Below, one piece after another: positions 44,678-52,911 of a stretch of DNA of 64,000 nt. Every line of letters begins with the position of its first letter. Position 1 is the stretch's first letter. The translations under genes and the position numbers were made by a program. This DNA is from Olsenella sp. Marseille-P4559. GTDB lineage: Bacteria > Actinomycetota > Coriobacteriia > Coriobacteriales > Atopobiaceae. The notes beneath the pieces were generated by a model. The model was not told the DNA's origin. It ran no database searches and was given only the letters and a program-made list of their open reading frames with translations. The stretch covers positions 1,568 to 65,567 of the forward strand of contig NZ_LR027574.1 of NCBI RefSeq assembly GCF_900605015.1, in the 5' to 3' direction.

Positions 44678-46126
44678 ATGAAGCTGACCAACTCCGAGTT
44701 CGACGACATCCTCGCCACCGCGGGGCTCGAAATCGCGCAGCCATACTCCGCGAGCGGGAAGTACCGCAAGGACAAGTACCTCTTCACGTGCTGCAAGAGG
44801 TATGGCATTGAGACGCACTATCGTCTCAAGTACATCCTCGACAACAACGGGAGATACGAGAAGACCTGCCGCGCATGCTTCTGGATGGGCTGGTACGGCC
44901 GGTCACGTTCTCTGCAACATGCGGGAATCAAGGACATGCTCGACCATGGCGCCAGCCTCGATGACCTCATCGACCAGGGCGCGGTGACCCCGAGCCAAGC
45001 CATGGGCCTCGCCGACGCGCGGAAGCTCGCTGCGGAGAACGGCTACGAGCTGGTTGACCTCCTTCGTGGGGACCGACCGGGGGACGATCTCCTCGTCGTG
45101 AGGTGCAGAGCGTGCGGAAAGCAGACCGTCAAGAGACCAGGTGACATGAGGTTCGGCTACTCGTGCGGTGGGAGGTCAAAGGGCGTCGCGTACGGCAGCG
45201 AGGCCGTCAAGGTAGAGAGGAACGCCACCCCCGTGGCGGCCGACGAGAACCAGGACACTTCGCCGAGGTTCCTGGTGGGATCGGGCTACGCGTGCCTCGC
45301 ATGGTGGGACGCGGACGCGAACGGCGGGAGTGTGCCATCCGACCTCACCAGCCGCTCCCGCCAGGATTTCTGGTGGAAGTGCCCGGAGTGCGGCTGCCGC
45401 TTCCGTGCCCCCGTCTACACAATGGCCTCGTCGCCGCGTTGCCCGATATGCGCCGCCAAGAGGAGTGCGGAGTTCGAGGTCGAATGGGAGGCCCTCGACC
45501 ACATGACGGCAGTCGACTTCCCCGACCTCCTCGCGGCCTGGGACGACGCGCACGACCTGAGGACCTTGCCCGTGACCAGCTACCAGCTCGTCCACCTGTG
45601 CTGCCCGAAGGGCCACCACCCCACGCAGACCCTCTACAGCTACCTCTCGAACGGATGGATGGTCTGCAGGGGGATCGAAACCAAGGCGTCGCCGGACAAG
45701 GAGTACCTCGCGACGACAGATTCAGAGCTCGCGGCCGAGTGGGTTCGACCCAGAGACGGCGGTAACTGGACCCCGCACAACGTCGAGGACGGAAGCAAGC
45801 GCTTCATCGTGTGGCGCTGCATCGCCTGCGGTCACGAGTGGGAGGCCACGGTGCACGCCAGGCAGCTTCGCATGAACAACCGCTGTCTCGCCTGCGGCAA
45901 GGTGATGGGGTCGCTCGCCTGGAAGTATCCGCAGCTCGCGGCGGAGTGGAGCCCAAGCAACCCGATAAGCCCATGGAACACGAAGCCCTTCGGCAATCTG
46001 GGCTTCATCTCCGAGTGGGTGTGCTCGAAGAACCCCGAGCACGTCTGGCGCATGACGACGGCCACTAGGATCAACAAGGGTCGCGGCTGCCCGTTCTGCG
46101 AGAAGGAGGAAGGCGAGCAGGGCTGA
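44678..46126 (+). CDS. zinc-ribbon repeat protein (DUF4379/treble-clef type)
   Basis: The 482-residue protein contains at least three treble-clef zinc-ribbon units of the DUF4379 kind, with the pattern S-x-x-x-F-x-W-x-C-x-x-C...C-x-x-C. The three are FWWKCPECGCRFRAP...CPIC, FIVWRCIACGHEWEATV...CLACG, and SEWVCSKNPEHVWRM...CPFC at the end. A different Cys pair occurs in the N-terminal half (VRCRACGKQTVKR). Between units are segments such as PDLLAAWDDAHD and PQLAAEWSPSN, the usual linker helices. Such proteins are often found in mobile or defence regions; the function is unknown. The ATG at 44678 has GCGAGGG upstream. Confidence 0.75.
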   Translation: MKLTNSEFDDILATAGLEIAQPYSASGKYRKDKYLFTCCKRYGIETHYRLKYILDNNGRYEKTCRACFWMGWYGRSRSLQHAGIKDMLDHGASLDDLIDQGAVTPSQAMGLADARKLAAENGYELVDLLRGDRPGDDLLVVRCRACGKQTVKRPGDMRFGYSCGGRSKGVAYGSEAVKVERNATPVAADENQDTSPRFLVGSGYACLAWWDADANGGSVPSDLTSRSRQDFWWKCPECGCRFRAPVYTMASSPRCPICAAKRSAEFEVEWEALDHMTAVDFPDLLAAWDDAHDLRTLPVTSYQLVHLCCPKGHHPTQTLYSYLSNGWMVCRGIETKASPDKEYLATTDSELAAEWVRPRDGGNWTPHNVEDGSKRFIVWRCIACGHEWEATVHARQLRMNNRCLACGKVMGSLAWKYPQLAAEWSPSNPISPWNTKPFGNLGFISEWVCSKNPEHVWRMTTATRINKGRGCPFCEKEEGEQG

Positions 46127-46822
46127 CCCTCGTTCGCCCATGCTCGCGACCGTCCCTGACCTTCTCATCTCCCTCCGGGGAGACAGCACGACCGCATGAC
46201 CAGCGGGGGTGCGGGGCGAGAAGGACGCCTGCCGTCCCTCCGTACCAATCAAGGACACTTCCGTGTGCTGGATCAGTGTCGACCGAAAGAATGTTGCCAT
46301 GGCGCACATGGATGCTGAGGTCCTATTTGGGGGTGCGAGCTCGATCCGCCTGGCTGGACGCAGGACCGATACCATCCCTGCGTCCAACCAGTAGCATCGA
46401 CCGGCGTATCTGCGATATCGGGCCACGGAGGCGGGGATGGTGTATGGAATTATTGCGCGTCCGTTTTTGATATTCTGACCTCATCTGGGGAGATATCAAG
46501 GTTACTGTCAGCGAGCGCGTAATAATCCCTTGCCCGAGGGGAATCTTGCGGTACACCCACCACACAGACGCGCTGCGGTTGAACGGCTGTCGATTCTGTC
46601 CCTGCATCCAACCGTGGAGTTCTGCTCGCCCAAAACCTCACGCGTGACGTTTTCTTCGCAGCGTAAGCTTTTCTCCGTCATGCGAGGCTTTCTCCGCGGC
46701 GAGGATCGCTCACCTCTTCTGTCTATAGCGCCAACATGCGTCGACTCTCGCCGCCTTGGCCCTTGAGGGGACGAGCACCACATCGTCCCCTGCATCGCGG
46801 GTGCCCTCCTCCCTCGTGCCCC
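46127..46822. other. gap holding an 83-bp repeat element but no gene
   Basis: I see no supported gene. The one structured item is the MITE-like copy at 46446-46528. TTGGACGCAGG-type inverted stretches around 46352-46390 (CTGGACGCAGGACCGATACC, then CCCTGCGTCCAACCAGTAGC) form a possible hairpin. Confidence 0.5.
46446..46528 (+). repeat. 83-bp MITE-like element, copy 2
   Basis: The second copy of the element at 15956-16038. It begins GGAATTATTGCGCG and ends CGCGTAATAATCC; these ends are inverted repeats matching at about 12 of 14 positions. The shared internal blocks include GATATCA and GAGCGCG at the same distance from the ends. It has no coding capacity. Confidence 0.65.
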
Positions 46823-46980
46823 TCAACCCCCCGGCATGTACTTTGCCAGATACGCCTCGACCGTCTCCATCCACTCCTGGTACACGGCGCTGTCATTCTG
46901 GAGGCCATGTCCCGAGTGCTCGCACACGAAGTACCGGTAGTCGGTCGCGCCTCCTTCTACCGAAACTTCCGCACGAAGGG
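46823..46980 (-). pseudogene. C-terminal fragment of an alpha/beta hydrolase
   Basis: Leftward translation gives YFVCEHSGHGLQNDSAVYQE then WMETVEAYLAKYMPGG, the C-terminal His motif (HSGHG) and last helix of a small alpha/beta hydrolase. No nucleophile elbow or start is present in the neighbouring sequence, so only the 3' end survives, next to the broken ATPase gene. Confidence 0.5.
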
Positions 46981-46998
46981 CAGCCGCTTGGCGCTTCT

Positions 46999-48252
46999 CT
47001 ATCCGAGGAGCCAGTCCAGCAGGTTGACCACCCTCACACCGTTTGTCGTGACGCCGCAGCGGTAGCGGTCGAGCGTCAGGACGACCTTCGGGAACGAGTC
47101 GCCGATCAGGTCGAGCGGCGCAAGCTCGCGCATGTAGGTTGCCTCGTCCGCGAGAGACTCGATCACCTGGACGTAGACCCTCTCGCCCGTCCGCTTCGAT
47201 GCGACAAAGCCGACCTCGCCGGAGCGAAGCGTGCCGACGCACGCCGCGTATCCCCTGCGAACGAGTTCATTGAACACGACGCACTCCAGCTGGAACCCGA
47301 GGTCTTGGGGAGAGAAGCCCGTCATGAGGCCGCGCAGTCCCGTGTCCACCGGGTAAAGCTTGTACTGCGGCCTCAGTACCTGCTTTCCCGAGATTCCCTC
47401 CTGCTCGCATCGGAAGACGATGAACGCACTCTCAAGGGTGCGCAGGTAGCTGTCGACGGTGCTCGCGCTGGTCTTCCTCCCTGCGCTGGTAAGGTAGTTG
47501 GCTATCGACCTTGTCGAGAAGAGATTCCCCGACGTCACGAAGACGTACCTGACGAGCCTCTCGAGCAGGTCGATGTCGGAGATTCCGCCGTGAGTCGCCA
47601 CGTCGTTCAGGATGATTGTCTCGTAGATGGTCATCAACATGTTCTCGACGTATTCGTCGCTTCCGAATGGTCCGCCGAACTGGCCGGGCATTCCGCCATA
47701 TTTGAGGTATCGCGCAAAGAGGGCCTCGACGGATTGCTCCTGTGGGGTCTCGACGGTTTGCTCCTGGGCATGTCGAGCCTGGGAGAAGGACAGGTACTCC
47801 TTGAACGACAGGGGGCTCGCCTTGAGCTCGATGTAGCGGCCCCCTATCAGCGTGGAGAGGTCCGAGGACAGGACAAATGCGTTCGAGCCCGTGATCCAGA
47901 TGTCCGTTCGTTCCCGGGTCCGGAGCTGGCGCACGACCTTCTCCCAGGAGGGAACCTCCTGCACCTCGTCCAAGAACACGTGAACCATGCGACTGTCGTC
48001 TGCCTTGTCGAGAGACGCTTGTATCTGCTCCTTCAGCCATTCTGCCGTCGGCTCGAGTGGCATGTCGAAGCCATCAAGCCTAGGGAGAATCGTGTTGTCT
48101 TTGCCGTCGCGATCTGCTGCCGCAGATGCGAGTGCCTACAGAAGCGTGGACTTACCGCTGCGTCGAACGCCAATCAGCACCTTGATGTCCTCGGTGCCGA
48201 GATAAGGGAGCAGACGCTCTTCGTAGTCGGGGCGGGCAATTCTGGCGGTCAT
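46999..48252 (-). pseudogene. AAA-family ATPase with DUF4143 domain, interrupted by one in-frame TAG
   Basis: From the ATG at 48252 the protein reads TARIARPDYEERLLPYLGTE then DIKVLIGVRRSGKSTLL, a perfect Walker A. The next codon is TAG at 48138-48136 (complement). The same frame then continues with ALASAAADRDGKDNTILPRL and stays open to 46999: Walker B in VHVFLDEVQEVPSWEKVVR, sensor DIWITGSNAF, LKYGGMPGQFG, and a DUF4143 nuclease-like C terminus (GYAACVGTLRSGEVGFVA). CAG to TAG would explain it. No other lesion is seen. The role of this ATPase family is unknown. Confidence 0.82.
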
Positions 48253-48308
48253 GGCGAGGTCCTATCGTCTTTTTTGCATCAATTTGGCATTGTAGTCTGA
48301 GAAGTGGT

Positions 48309-48332
48309 GAATGTCTAATTAATTTGACATTC
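48309..48332. promoter_or_regulatory. 24-bp palindrome upstream of the DUF4143 ATPase pseudogene
   Basis: GAATGTC and GACATTC form a perfect 7-base inverted repeat around TAATTAATTT. A related direct element, AATTTGRCATT, occurs near 48279 and at 48321. Located about 57 bases upstream of the start, it could be an operator or lie in the promoter. The gap 48253-48628 otherwise has no gene; CTAATGTATGA occurs twice (about 48535 and 48581) before the next ATPase. Confidence 0.4.
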
Positions 48333-48628
48333 AAGAATTAGTAGGCAAGATTGTCAAGCTGGTTTATCAATGTGGTGTTGCATTCGCGATTCTCGCGGCT
48401 GGCCGCGACGCTTCTGTGGGTGCCGCGACCAGCGCATAAGGGACGCGAACAAGCGCGGCGACTGCGAGCCGCGGATAGCGCTCTTCTCTGACGGCCTAGC
48501 AGGTCGCTACAGACTGCATGCTGTTCTGGCTGTGCTAATGTATGAATATGGCAATAGCTAATGTCATAACTCGGGTTTTCCTAATGTATGATTGTGGTAC
48601 GCGATTTCACTCAAGGGGGTCAAGGAAC

Positions 48629-49792
48629 ATGACACTCATACCGCGGACGATATCGGCACAGCTGGAGAGGTATGCGACCTGGTTTCCAGTCGTGTCGGTT
48701 ACGGGACCCAGGCAGAGTGGAAAGTCGACCAGCGTCAGAACGACGTTTCCCGACTACTCCTATGTGAACCTTGAGGATAATGCCCTGAGGAAGCAGGCAC
48801 TTGATGACCCCGTGGGCTTCATTCGCAATCGGCCTCGACGGCTCATCATCGATGAGGCACAGTACGCCCCAGAGCTCTTCTCGATGATCCAGGTGTCCTC
48901 TGACGAGAGCCCAGACAGCGGCCAGTACGTTCTCTCTGGTTCGCAGAACTTCCTGCTCCTAAAGCAGATAACGCAGTCTCTGGCTGGCAGGGTGGGGATT
49001 CTGAGGCTGTTGCCGCTCTCGTTTGCGGAGGCGCTTAACGCACGTGTTCCCCCGAGCGTCGACGAATTCATGTATCGAGGCGGCTATCCTAGACTCTACG
49101 ACGCCCAGGTTCCCATCACGGTGTTCTTCAGGAGCTACGTGGACACGTATGTGCAGCGTGACGTTGCCGACTATCTGGATGTTCGGAGCCTCTCGGACTT
49201 CCGCAGGTTCCTGGGACTCTGTGCGCTTAACGCCGGAAACCTCGTAAACTACGCTGGGATTGCCAGGGATGCGGGGGTTGACTCGCGCACGGTGAAGGCG
49301 TGGCTGAACATACTCGAGTCGAGCTACATCACGTTCTCGCTCATGCCGTATTTCCGAAATGAGGGAAAGCGACTGACGAAGAGGCCCAAGCTCTACTTCT
49401 ATGACACCGGACTGCTGTGCTACCTGCTGAACATCGCATCACTCGAGGAGCTGCTGGTAAGCCCACACCTGGGCATGGTTTTCGAGAACCTCATTGTGGC
49501 GGAGACGCTCAAGCATCGTATGAACGAGGGCAAGGAGCCTCGTCTGTTCTTCTATCGCGATGACTCGAAGGTGGAGGTCGACCTGCTCGACCTTGCTGAC
49601 GCCTCAAATCCCCGGATGGCAGAGGTCAAGTCGTCACAGACGTATCGCGACCGCTTTGCGATGCACCTTGGCGCAGTGGGCGACAGCTTAGGGATCCCGA
49701 GAGATCAGCGCTTCGTGATCACGCGCGAATCTGCAAGTCACGATGCCCCAACGGCACGCGTCATGTGCGCTAGGGATTGGCTGCTGGGGTAG
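48629..49792 (+). CDS. AAA-family ATPase with DUF4143 domain
   Basis: The 387-residue protein has Walker A VSVTGPRQSGKSTSVRTTF near residue 25, Walker B RRLIIDEAQYAPELF, sensor YVLSGSQNFLLLKQI, the characteristic FMYRGGYPRLYD and YVDTYVQRDVADYLDV, then a winged-helix part (NYAGIARDAGVDSRTVKAWL). The C-terminal DUF4143 domain has a PD-(D/E)XK-like core FYRDDSKVEVDLL...MAEVKSSQT. Proteins of this kind are widespread in gut anaerobes with unknown role; toxin or defence functions have been suggested. The ATG at 48629 gives the normal family start; AAGGA is just upstream. Confidence 0.88.
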   Translation: MTLIPRTISAQLERYATWFPVVSVTGPRQSGKSTSVRTTFPDYSYVNLEDNALRKQALDDPVGFIRNRPRRLIIDEAQYAPELFSMIQVSSDESPDSGQYVLSGSQNFLLLKQITQSLAGRVGILRLLPLSFAEALNARVPPSVDEFMYRGGYPRLYDAQVPITVFFRSYVDTYVQRDVADYLDVRSLSDFRRFLGLCALNAGNLVNYAGIARDAGVDSRTVKAWLNILESSYITFSLMPYFRNEGKRLTKRPKLYFYDTGLLCYLLNIASLEELLVSPHLGMVFENLIVAETLKHRMNEGKEPRLFFYRDDSKVEVDLLDLADASNPRMAEVKSSQTYRDRFAMHLGAVGDSLGIPRDQRFVITRESASHDAPTARVMCARDWLLG

Positions 49793-49857
49793 GGTTGCCA
49801 CAAGAGCCGCCATGCTGGCTGACGGCGGTGGAGGCGTGCCTGGCCCGCGCCGGGGTT

Positions 49858-50121
49858 CACGGCACGTTCCTGCCCGTTGCCGCTGCCGGTTGCATAGACC
49901 ACTTCGACGTGGGCGGAGACATCATGGTCCCCATGCGCACCATGAAGGGAACGTGCGAGGGGGAGTCCAACCCCAAGACCTTCGTGCCACAGATGGTGAA
50001 GTGGTGCCAGCAGGGCAGGTTCCCGGTCGACCGCCTGCTGAGTTTCTACGACTTCGCCGACATCGACCAGGCGCTGCAGGACTCCCATGACGGGAAGATC
50101 ATCAAGGCAGTGCTCAGGATT
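49858..50121 (+). pseudogene. C-terminal fragment of a zinc-type alcohol dehydrogenase
   Basis: The translation HGTFLPVAAAGCIDHF, SNPKTFVPQMVKWCQQGRFP, DRLLSFYDFADIDQALQDSH and DGKIIKAVLRI is the C-terminal end of a medium-chain alcohol dehydrogenase. The catalytic zinc residues and cofactor loop are absent and no start fits. It is a remnant left between the ATPase gene and the toxin-antitoxin pair. Confidence 0.6.
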
Positions 50122-50320
50122 TCTCAGCAGCTCGCCCTACGCCAATGGCCGAGAGGTCCCGCAAGATCTGTCCGAGAAGCCCCGCTCACGCCGCCCGCGG
50201 CTTGAGCGAGGCCTTTTCGGCTCTGGGGTTCTTTCTCTGCAAGTCGTGAGAAGCGGACTGGAGGGGCCCCACAAAGCCTGGCGCGCAATAATTTCTCGGC
50301 AGCGAGGGCGCGCGATTTCG

Positions 50321-50639
50321 CTATTGCTGACGACCTCTACGGATCGTCAGCGAGTCCCGGAGACCGTGAATGAATGCGACGACCTGGGCCAGGTTTGCCT
50401 TCTCGTCCACCAGGTAGTAGGTCCCGTAGTGCTTCACCTGGCATTTCCTGATTTTCTTGCCTACTGCTTCACTGACTTCGAGGTCGAAGTCAAACAACAA
50501 CGGATTGTCAGCTATTAGTTGGAGCTTGTCCTCATAGGCATCAAGCAGCGACCTCGCAGCGCTTGGCGCGCTGAGTTCGCGTACGAGATAGGAGACTGCC
50601 TCGTCAAGGTCTCGGTTCCGCAGGATCTGTTACCTGCAC
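50321..50639 (-). pseudogene. RelE/ParE-family toxin, frameshifted near its start
   Basis: Most of the gene reads as an intact ~100-residue toxin: ILRNRDLDEAVSYLVREL, then AARSLLDAYEDKLQLIADNP, IRKCQVKHYGTYYLVDEKAN and VVAFIHGLRDSLTIRRGRQQ, ending TAG at 50321-50323. The GTG start at 50639-50637 (MQVT) is one base out of frame with the rest, and no other start codon is available in the toxin frame before the first helix. One extra base in the segment GTAACAGATCC would explain it. It lies one base past the stop of the Phd-type antitoxin, the normal order for such pairs. Confidence 0.72.
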
Positions 50640-50640
50640 G

Positions 50641-50907
50641 TTAAAGGCCATACTTGCTCCTGAGTGCGGCAACTGCTCCAAATGCATCCTGGCACTCTCC
50701 GCGTTCGACTGCGCTGATTCCTTCCTGTACGAGCGAGACGATTCTTCCCGTCTCTGCCGCCTTGGCAAGGCTTTCATGCGTCTCAGTGCTCATGATGACC
50801 ATGTCTGGGCATCCGTTTTTCGTGACATGGACGGGCTCGCCAGTCTCGTGGCAGAGCCTCGAAACCTTTGCGGTGTCCTTGAGCTCTTTGACGGGAATCA
50901 TCTGCAT
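50641..50907 (-). CDS. Phd/YefM-family antitoxin
   Basis: The 88-residue protein has the Phd/YefM DNA-binding fold: MIPVKELKDTAKVSRLCHET, then GEPVHVTKNGCPDMVIMSTE, and a flexible C-terminal part for toxin binding. It would neutralise the RelE/ParE-type toxin encoded immediately downstream and repress the shared promoter. GGAGGTAAGC precedes the ATG. As the toxin frame is broken, the antitoxin may stand alone. Confidence 0.88.
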   Translation of the reverse strand: MQMIPVKELKDTAKVSRLCHETGEPVHVTKNGCPDMVIMSTETHESLAKAAETGRIVSLVQEGISAVERGECQDAFGAVAALRSKYGL

Positions 50908-50951
50908 TGCTTACCTCCAATCACATAATCGTGGGATGATGATGCCATCAT

Positions 50952-51194
50952 GCATCGAAACCACCTTCGTTACATGTTTTCCTGGGCCCGTTGCGCCGAA
51001 CTCGCCTTCGTTACATTGGGTTTTCGGGTGCTCTCGAGTAGATGGGCATGTCCACATGCCACATATGGTGTCATGTAAATGGAATGACACAAGATATGCA
51101 TCCCGATACTTGACCACCGCCCCAAAACCAATGTAACGAAGGCCACTTCGGCGCACGAGAGCGAAAAAAGATGTAACGAAGGCGGTTTCGGCGC
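50952..51194. repeat. four copies of a 24-bp motif in inverted pairs
   Basis: The motif GCGCCGAA-NNN-GCCTTCGTTACAT occurs at 50952-50975 and 50993-51016 on the plus strand and, inverted, at 51131-51154 and 51171-51194. Copies differ mainly in the three-base spacer and by one or two bases. The inner pair encloses about 115 bases that include ACATGCCACATATGGTGTC. The 511-base gap 50908-51418 contains no supported gene. Confidence 0.8.
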
Positions 51195-51418
51195 AACGGG
51201 CCTTCCCATCGCTTCCTGCGGAAGAGTGGGAAGGCCCGCGATCTAGCCAAACAGTCGACTCGCGGTGCCGCCCCGCGAGTGCCGCCCTCAGTTCGGCCCG
51301 CTTCCCGCTGCCTGCCCAGCGGCCTCCACCAATATCCCTGCGGTCGCGGCCGACGCCCAAGCTCGTCTTATTGTCCTGGGGCGAGGCGCGAGAGGTCGCA
51401 AGCCTCGTGTCTGTCGCG

Positions 51419-52411
51419 CTACGGAACCAGCTTGAACGGCGAGGAACCCGCGCCGCCCTTGGCTCCCGCGACGCCCGTTGCGCCGCCGAGCTGCAGCTCG
51501 TCAGGATGCAGCCTGTCCCACTCGTCGTATATCTCGCCCGTGAGCCACTTGTGAATGCGCTCGTTGATGCGCTTCAGGTCGAAGTGCTCGAACCCCAGCG
51601 ACTTCGCCCACGCGACCGTCTCGTCGTGCTCGGGGTCCTTCGGATCGGCAAGGATGCGGAGAAAGTCCGCGAACCCGCAGGTACTGCCCACGTCCTCCGG
51701 GGGAGCGTCGCCGTCGCCTGCCGTGCAGACGGGCATCTAGCCCTCGAAGTTCGCGATGGTCTCGACGAGGCGAATCTTGTGGACCCACCAGTCGCCGTAG
51801 TCATAGGTGTACGTTGCCGTCCTCGTGCGGGGAAAGACGTCAAAGAGATGCGTCTTCGTTGCGTCGATCGGCTTGCGGCCGTCGGTGCCGGGCGCAAACA
51901 TGCCGTCGATCCCGCCAGCGTCCGGGTCGATGATCATGAGCTTCTCGCGCCTGCTCGTGAGCTGGAAGTCGTACATGTGGTAGTCCCACCAGAGAAACGC
52001 TGCCTGGATGACCTCGTGGAGGTCGGCAAACGTGAAGTTCTGCGGCACCACGATCTCTCGCCAGCACGTTTGCCCATCGAGCTGGAGAGTGACGCGGAAG
52101 CGAAACGCCGGCTCGTTGGTGATGGGGCCTGCGTTCTTGAGCTGGTCGTCGAGCATGTTCTGGAACTCGCCGACGACCGTTCCGTACACCTTGACCAGCA
52201 TGCTGGCCATGTCCTCACCGTCTGGCGTGAGGCTTATGGGCTTCGCCTTCTGTGCCGGGCCAATGAGCCCCTCGTTCTGCAGGGCCTTGAGGACGTTGCT
52301 GTCATACCTGTTCCACGACCTTGCTACCGGGCCGCTCGGGCCCTTCTCCTTCCAGGAGTCAAGGTACAGGAGCATGAGTGTGAGGTCGTGCATCAGTTCT
52401 TTCTCGTCCAT
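51419..52411 (-). pseudogene. plasmid pRiA4b ORF-3-family protein, interrupted by one in-frame TAG
   Basis: From the ATG at 52411 (MDEKELMHDLTLMLLYLDSW) there is an N-terminal helical part, then the pRiA4b ORF-3 core: FRFRVTLQLDGQTCWREIVV, TFADLHEVIQAAFLWWDYHM, ATYTYDYGDWWVHKIRLVE. The frame then meets TAG at 51739-51737 after IANFEG, and continues in the same frame as MPVCTAGDGDAPPEDVGSTC, which is the conserved end of the domain (PPED-G). The lesion is therefore a single nonsense codon inside a known domain. The family is common on mobile DNA and has no assigned function. Confidence 0.75.
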
Positions 52412-52624
52412 GTGACCCCCTGGGAGTCTTGAGGCGGATGTCTGGGTCCATGGTAGCGGATGGGACTGGAGGGTGTGGGTGGCGAGAAGTACGGGTGGCG
52501 CGGGGCGACTGCGCTGTCCCCGTAGGGCCACCTGCATCGTCCACCGAACGGTCGCCCGCGCTGTTCCCCGGGAGGCAGCCTGCGCCGTCCACCGAATGGT
52601 CGCCTGTGCTGTCCTCCCTGCCGC

Positions 52625-52702
52625 CGAATTACGCACGGCTGAGAATCAACCGAGCAAAAGTCCAGGTCCCCACAAACCTTAAACCCAGCCGTGCGTAATT
52701 CG
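52625..52702. repeat. perfect 17-bp inverted repeat around a 44-base spacer
   Basis: CGAATTACGCACGGCTG at 52625-52641 is the exact reverse complement of CAGCCGTGCGTAATTCG at 52686-52702. There is no T-run, so it is not a standard terminator. To its left are GC-rich direct repeats (CCGTCCACCGAAYGGTCGCC at about 52536 and 52587). The 500-base gap 52412-52911 holds no supported gene. Confidence 0.85.
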
Positions 52703-52842
52703 CGCCTGGTGTCAGCTCACCCTAGAACTGTCGCGGCTATCCCTATGCCGTCGCCCGTGGGCCGGCACGCGTGCGCGGCCGGCGCGGCCGGAGTGACTCG
52801 GCCCTCCTCCGTGCGAGCCGAAATTGACCCCACGAAAACAAT

Positions 52843-52896
52843 CTTGCAGTATCAGACGACAAGTATCATCATAATCATGAAGTATGAGACTGCAAG
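52843..52896 (+). promoter_or_regulatory. candidate promoter/operator of the third DUF4143-type ATPase
   Basis: CTTGCAGTATCAGAC (52843-52857) and GTATGAGACTGCAAG (52882-52896) are inverted repeats matching at 13 of 15 positions. They flank an AT-rich stretch with CATAAT at 52870-52875, a possible -10 element. The gene starts 15 bases after the right arm, so a protein bound here could block transcription. Confidence 0.4.
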
Positions 52897-52911
52897 GATG
52901 GTGAATGGGCA

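Noticed and set aside
46756-48300. A 514-codon plus-strand frame across the ATPase pseudogene
   Set aside because: It is antisense to conserved AAA and DUF4143 motifs on the minus strand; the conserved sequence is clearly on the other strand.
50281-50292. A third copy of the 83-bp element (GCGCGCAATAAT)
   Set aside because: Only the 12-base end motif matches; neither flank aligns with copies 1 or 2.
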